From contig NC_003281.10 of NCBI RefSeq assembly GCF_000002985.6, positions 9,672,001 through 9,736,000 of the forward strand: a DNA stretch of 64,000 bases. Reading direction: 5' to 3'. A model generated the notes under the pieces. That model had not been told where the DNA came from. It saw only the letters and a list, made by a program, of their open reading frames with translations, and did not search any database. The DNA is from Caenorhabditis elegans (Eukaryota > Nematoda > Chromadorea > Rhabditida > Rhabditidae). Both the position numbers and the translations under genes were made by a program. This document shows positions 58,401 through 64,000 of the stretch, piece after piece (position 1 is the stretch's first letter; each line of letters begins with the position of its first letter).

Positions 58401-61400
58401 ATCATATACACACATAGCTCCTCCGTTTTCTTTCAGTTTTCATTCCCGTAGATCTTACTAGGCACGACAACAAAACCGCGAGAGCGCGAAAAAAAATAAT
58501 GTGTGATGTGGCGACTTCTCTCCAAAGGGACACCCTTTGGGGTGACGGGGACTCCTGGTTCCATGGCACACCCGGACACATGTCACTAATTACCGTGAGG
58601 CACTAGGAGAACGAAAATATATAAAAAGTCATAAATAAACGGTTGCCACACCGGAAGACGCAATGAATGGAGAACCAACCGTGAAATCTCTTTTTGAAAA
58701 AAAAATCATTTGGAATATTATGACAATTTTCGGAGTGAGCGTGTGTGGCCTTCAGGAAGTATGGGTTAAACCGGATATGGGAATTTGCAGAGTTTTGACG
58801 AAATGGTCAGAGTATACAGATCAACAATTTCCGACTTTTAGAACCTAGAAAACTCATTCATTCAGCGACAGAACAGCCAAAAAAACATTGGTAATTTGTT
58901 GTTTGGTTCAAGTGAAGAAATAAATTAGATGAGAGACTTTAGATCTTGAAAATGGTATTCGCCAACAAAGTAATTTCAGATCGATTTTTGACTGTCATTT
59001 GAAAGAAGACTTCAACTATCTTTAAATTAAGTCTCTGCAAAAAAATTTGGCAACAGAGGAAGTCGACTTGAAAGTCGATTTGGAAATTTTTTTAAAAAGG
59101 TATCTAGGGGTAGGCAAACACTGGAAACTTATTGAAAACATCTTGGTATCGGTTGAACCGGATATAAAAATTTGAAAAAAAGTTTGCCAGTTGTTCCAAA
59201 ATCAAATAGACTGAAACAATTGCCTGCAAAATTTCCAGATCAAGTTGTTTCTAGTTCAAAGTGATCCTTTGCTAATTTTTTGTAGAAAAAATTCCAAGAG
59301 GGTAAAATTAGTGACAAATATAATCTAGACAGATAAATCAAAAATGTTTTAAAGAGTTTTCAAAATTGTGAACGAGATAATCTTTGGGCGCTGTGCCTTT
59401 TGAAAAACGAGAGGTGTTGAATTAATAAAACTCAAATGATCCCGACAGGTGATGGTCCCGGGAGGGGGTGGTGATTGATGGGCGGCGGAAAAAAGTTGAA
59501 AACTCTCTCATCCGACTCTCGGCTCTCAGATTATGTTGCATTTGATAGATTCCTCATGGCTTTTTTCGTTTCCTCCCGGGGGAAGAAAATGAGGAGAAGA
59601 AAGGGAAGTAGTGGACAAAAAGAGAGGAACTACTGACTTAGGTTTTTGGTGTGGATGAGATGCAAGTTTACGATGCTACATTTCAAGGAGAATGACGTGG
59701 AAAGTGAACCTGATGGAACAGAGGAGCACTCAATGGACTTGTTCAAGTACTCTCATTGACTCATATAATTAGTAAGAACTGAGGTGGGTGTGACTGATAA
59801 AAAAAATACATGTACACACAGGAAGACAGGTGATTGAAGAATTTTATGAAAAGTGAAATGCATTAGGTGGTGGTGGGCATTTTGAAGAAAGAAGTTTTGA
59901 GCACATTAAAAATGAAAATGATAGTTTTAAAGTAGTACATATCACCAGTTGGGAAAATAAACAAAAAAAACAGAGTAAAAAATTTTAATAAACTTCTATA
60001 ATTTTTTTATTTATTATTTATTTTGCGAAGTTGTGCAACTTAAACTTTTATAATGGCAAAAACTTTTGTTTTGAGATTTTCAGGAAAAAAATTATAGTAA
60101 GTGTTAAGTTAAAGAAAAAAGTTAAGTTTGAATTGTTCAACTTCATTTGTTACAAAGATTTGTGAACAAAAAATAGACTGCAAATGTAATAATTATTCAT
60201 TTAATTGCAATGTACCCCTCTACTATGTATTTTTCTAGAAAGTACACCCACCTAACTTATGTCAATTCGACCTTTTTTCTCTTTTTACTAAAAACAAAGT
60301 TTTATTTATCAAATCACATCAACAACTGCCACTTTTGCACCAAAAGGACAATTGCGTGACGAGAATTCGGGAAAAAAGTCACAAAATCAGTGTGGTTGCA
60401 AGAGAAACCCATAAAAGAAGCAGTTGGAAACTGAATTGACAAACGTTTTAATTGGCTTCTGTGGACCCATCTTTTAAAAGAAAAAAAAACCAAATGAGTT
60501 CAGTCAGAATGAACAAGTGATCTGTGAAAATGTGGGGAAGAGAGAAAAGTATCAGAGGAAATGGAACGGAGTTCAATGCTGTAGATGGGAGGTCTAAAAA
60601 CTCACAAACTCAAATTTTCGAAAATTTAGATTCCAAGCTTTCTGCAGAATGTTTGCCGTATTTTTCAAGTTGGTGTGAAACATCTGGCAGCGTTCTACAG
60701 AAAACTGATAATTTGTTTCAAAAAGCTTGCATCCTTCAGCAGAAATCTGAAAACTCGCTGCAGAAAGATCGGAACTGTTTGCAGAAGGCTGACAGTTGTA
60801 TAGACATTTTTTCAAACTTTCCCTACACCTAATTTATCAAACTATCACAGCCTTTCAAAAATGGCCCAAACAAACAAAATCTCTAACAAAAAAGGAATCC
60901 TTCTCAAAACAAACGATAACGATGACAGATAGATGGCACTACGGAAATGGAATATGATTTCCGTGTCATCTGTACGAATATGGGGAAATATGCAGAAAAA
61001 TGGAGAATAAATAAAGATCAATGATATAAAAGTAATTGGATTTTCTTCGTTTTAGCATCAAGTCACTAGGTTTCAACAGCAAACCGGACAAGTTCCGAAA
61101 ATACAATAGTCGGGGGTCAAGAAGCTTGTTAATTTCTTTTGGTTTTAGTTGTATATACAACATACACCAAAAGACCATCTTTAAACTAATTTTTGTAAGA
61201 CAGAAAAATTAGAAATATGTAGCAAATATATAACTGATGACACCTAGAACTTGAGTTCCATTGATGGTTTTCTCTTTTTTGCGTGTTCTAGTAGTGGCAC
61301 CGAACGAAAACATGCTTGCTTTTTGTGTGTGTAATTGCGTTTTTATGATTGTGAACATCTCCTTCTTTTTTGATGAATTCATTCAGAAAAGAGAATGAAT

Positions 61401-63351
61401 AACGTGTAAAAATTGGAAGTAAACTGAGAGAGTGTTGAGAATAAAGAGAGATAGAGAAAAGTTGGATGAACAAGAGGAAGAGACAGTTTCGAATCATGTG
61501 TTTGCGTGAATTGAAATGTACAGAATAATTGGGGGAAGTGGAGTGGGAAAGTGAAGGATCAGAGAAAAAGAGTGGAAAAGGTTAACGCTCTTGATCTCAT
61601 TTTGCAAGAATTTGGTACTTTTCACTTAATTTCTCAAATTTTTAATGGACATTGTTCTAAATTTTTTAAAATTTCGAGCCGTCTATGTATATATTTCTGT
61701 CGTTCTCACAAAAATCCTGCATGCAATTGGTACTGTGTAAAATTTCTACAAACGCGTTAAATAGATTCCCATCGTGAATAAAATAGATTAAACTCTAAAA
61801 AAAGGTTGAAAAATTTTAGAGAAATGTGGGTTTTTTTAAAATTTATTTTGAGCAATGTCGCATATTTGAATCCCTAAAATGTTTACATACAAATAATTAA
61901 GACGAAATTAAAATATAATACTCGCAGAAAATAAAACAAAATTAGCGAAAACTGATTAATTGATCCTTTTTGATTGTAAATTAAACACTTCAACAAAACG
62001 TTTACGTTTGATGAGTCAAATATTATGGATTTAATATTACAAATTCTAACATAAACGGATTTTTTAGAAAATTAGTTGAAAACTTGCACAAGTGCACTGA
62101 CAAATTTCGAATGTAATACATATACTGCGATATACATGCGATAAGCAAGGTAATATTTCGAAGTTGGGTGCCCTAGATTCAAATACGATAAAAGACTGTC
62201 ACTCAGAATTGTCAGTGACAGAAGAAGATGGGCGACAAGTGAATAGGGAGGGAAAATATATCAAATTGCCGGAAAACTAGAACCGGTTTTTCGTTTTTAA
62301 ATAGTTTGGAAACGGAGGAAAGTGATGATGAGTTGTTATGAAATAAAAGAACAAGAAAAGCAAGGAAGCTTGTTCTGGGAGCAGTTTGACTATGATTCAT
62401 ATTCTCAAGTGGGAGATAATTGGTGTTAAAACTTGAAATCACGAAGACTTTAAATTGTTGATACAGTGACAGTGCACTTGATGTGAAGTCTGATGAATTA
62501 TCTAACAATGAGGATTGTTTTATAAAGTGCAGAAATAAAATGTGGTCAGTCTATCTGAAAGTACTTGGAATTTTGAAAAATTCTGGCAAATGTTAAAAAT
62601 TCAATTTGGAATTATTCAAATTTGGAGAAAATCAATCGAGAAACTGATTGCGCAAGTTAAATTCCTCAAATTTACAATTTGTGTGTTTCCGAATATTCAT
62701 GACAAAAATTTTAAACAAAATAAATTTCTTGAATTTATTAAAGTTCCATTAACGGAATAGCACTGAAATATTGAAACTTCTTAAAGCTGAAGTAGAAAAT
62801 TAGCGAATTTTTAAAAATTGTTTAAAATAAATATTCTGAATCAGGGGTAGACGAATTTTATAACGAGAGTTTTTTTTTTAATTCCAAAAATTATTTATCG
62901 CGGTTTTTATTCAAATTCTTTACTAAATCCTTTCAAACTCTGTAATATTTACAAAATTATTTGACCTAAATTTCTAAAATTTTGCAATGATTGAAATAAT
63001 GTTTTCCGCTGAAATTTTAAAAGTAACAGATCATATTAATAGTCCAAATATTCCTATAAAAATCCATGAAGTAAAAGTGTCGGGGAAAAAATCGCACAAA
63101 GAAGCCCATTCTGTTTGCAAAGTGTGTTTGTACTCTCTCTTCAAAATATTTTATATTTTTTGAGTTTTTTCATACTGTTTGCACTTCAAGTATATCTTAT
63201 GGTTTTTTCATATCACTCGGTCATTATGATTTAGTTGCTATTTTTTAATACGAAATCGTCTGTTGGATGAAATATAATTTATTTAATATTATCTTTAATT
63301 ACAGAAAATACATTTATACATTATTCTCAAAGAGGTTCCTTGAGCAGCTGA
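55459..63351. other. About 7.9 kb without a supported gene
   Basis: Promoter side of the CX-module gene at the left, 3' side of the edge gene at the right. The small open frames (for example 58258-58461, 58663-58848, 62212-62508) lack splice context or family similarity. A GC-richer patch at 58490-58620 contains a potential hairpin (AAAGGGACACCCTTTGGGGTG), and another G-rich patch is at 59445-59480. Otherwise AT-rich DNA. Confidence 0.5.
60640..60805. repeat. Degenerate short tandem repeats (about 21-27 nt)
   Basis: Successive units containing CTGCAGAA/CAGAAA(A)CTG-type cores. Both strands stay open, giving LQK..N-type repeats on the plus strand, so the open frame here is a by-product of the repeat. 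Confidence 0.5.
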
Positions 63352-64000
63352 TTATCCGAAAAATACAAATTTCTGTGGCACGACCGGAAATACGGGCGGC
63401 ACAAAGGCAAATGACTGTTGTGAAGAGGTATATCGCTTTGAAGATGAAGTAGTTGAACAGGTTGATGCAGTTGAAGCATTTGAATGGTTTGAACCTTTAC
63501 GGGTTTTTTGGTGGACTGGCATGGTTTCTGATTCTGAAATTATTTGGTTTGAATTTTGAAGAACGTTTCCGTGGAAACTGAATACTTATCAACGGGGAAA
63601 TTGCCCTAAAATCCTCCTTTGGTGTTATAAATACCTAATAGCAAAGTTCGAATTTTTCAAAAGTTTAAATTTTAAATTATTTCACAGTTAATTTAAGATG
63701 TATCTATCAGGAACCTCGTTGAGCTTGTGAGTATTCCGTACTTCCTCAAATATTACTGCGCCTCACTGTTTAACTTAAAATCGTAATTTTGGGTGAGGCT
63801 CTCGATTTTTCTATATTTCTATATAAACTTCCGGAAAAAACATCGATACAACTCTGGCCGGGTGCAATACCATTAAAGAAAAAATTTGAAAAAAAAAGAA
63901 TTTCTAAACTAACAATTGATAAAGTACTTACCAGATAGCTTTTGATAATTGAAAGTGTTTTGTTTTTCACTATCTTGTTCATCGCTCTCCACCTTTTTAT
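63352..64000 (-). CDS. 3' end of an unrecognised gene (partial)
   Basis: Two exons of a minus-strand gene that runs off the right edge: 63932 to beyond 64000, and 63352-63533 with the stop at 63352. They are joined in phase 1 by GTAAGT...TTTCAG. The visible protein is hydrophilic: KKVESDEQDSEKQNTF.., then a Ser/Thr-rich stretch (HSNASTASTCSTTSSS), ending with FAFVPPVFPVVP and a short aromatic tail. No domain is recognisable from the roughly 80 residues seen. The Pro/Val/Phe C-terminus could be a binding tail, but that is a guess. Confidence 0.65.

Noticed and set aside
58258-58461. 67-codon plus frame with signal-peptide-like start
   Set aside because: Short, isolated, and followed by low-complexity Lys/Ser codons; no splice or polyA context. 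Could be revisited with transcript data.
58663-58848. 61-codon plus frame beginning MNGEPTVKSL
   Set aside because: Isolated small frame without homology I recognise; not supportable from sequence alone.
62212-62508. 98-codon minus frame
   Set aside because: Low-complexity Ser/Leu/Phe composition and no exon context.

Overview
The window is nuclear DNA of a Caenorhabditis nematode, almost certainly C. elegans. The signs are short (about 45-60 bp) GT..TTTCAG introns, AT-rich intergenic DNA, probable SL trans-splice acceptors just before start codons, many palindromic MITE-like repeats, and a set of neighbours (tlk-1, two NCLX-type exchangers, a BUD31 gene, a SET gene, a bestrophin, ugt-60) that I recall from the C07A9 region of chromosome III. 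Gene names come from that recall. The exon models below were built by hand and checked for reading phase; nearly every completed model sums to a multiple of three.

Layout. 1-4.5 kb: no gene, one TIR transposon relic (2771-3603). 4.5-7.0 kb (-): ugt-60, a UDP-glycosyltransferase. 7.6-14.2 kb (-): a small mobile-element battlefield. It holds an apparently intact minimal USP/peptidase C19-like gene, a spectrin/alpha-actinin C-terminal-like gene, and a broken paralogue of the USP-like gene. The paralogue is split by a CR1-like LINE, which is itself split by a MITE. 14.5-15.0 kb: RTE retrotransposon tail and a composite repeat. 15.0-18.2 kb (-): bestrophin (best-4). 19.2-23.3 kb (-): bud-31 followed by set-3, probably one operon. 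28.0-37.4 kb (+): tlk-1, Tousled-like kinase, preceded by about 4.5 kb of upstream DNA and with a 4.7 kb pyrimidine-rich first intron. 38.3-48.3 kb (-): ncx-6 and ncx-7, tandem NCLX-type cation exchangers. 51.3-55.5 kb (-): a secreted C-type-lectin-like protein and, upstream of it, a CX-module single-pass membrane protein. 55.5-63.3 kb: about 7.9 kb with no supported gene. 63.35-64 kb (-): the 3' end of an unrecognised gene running off the right edge.

How they fit. tlk-1 is the only plus-strand gene and is convergent with ncx-6. The two exchangers are tandem duplicates with near-identical alpha-repeat exons and diverged loops, as expected for local gene conversion. bud-31 (spliceosome) and set-3 (SET methyltransferase) have operon-like spacing. 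The USP-like pair gives a readable insertion history because each copy serves as the empty-site control for the other.

No rRNA, tRNA, CRISPR array or viral gene was recognised. I found no wholly novel system. The best leads are the USP-like duplicate pair with its nested insertions, the ncx gene-conversion tract, the small in-frame splice choices in tlk-1 and ncx-7, and a spectrin-like gene whose best splice junction lacks an AG.
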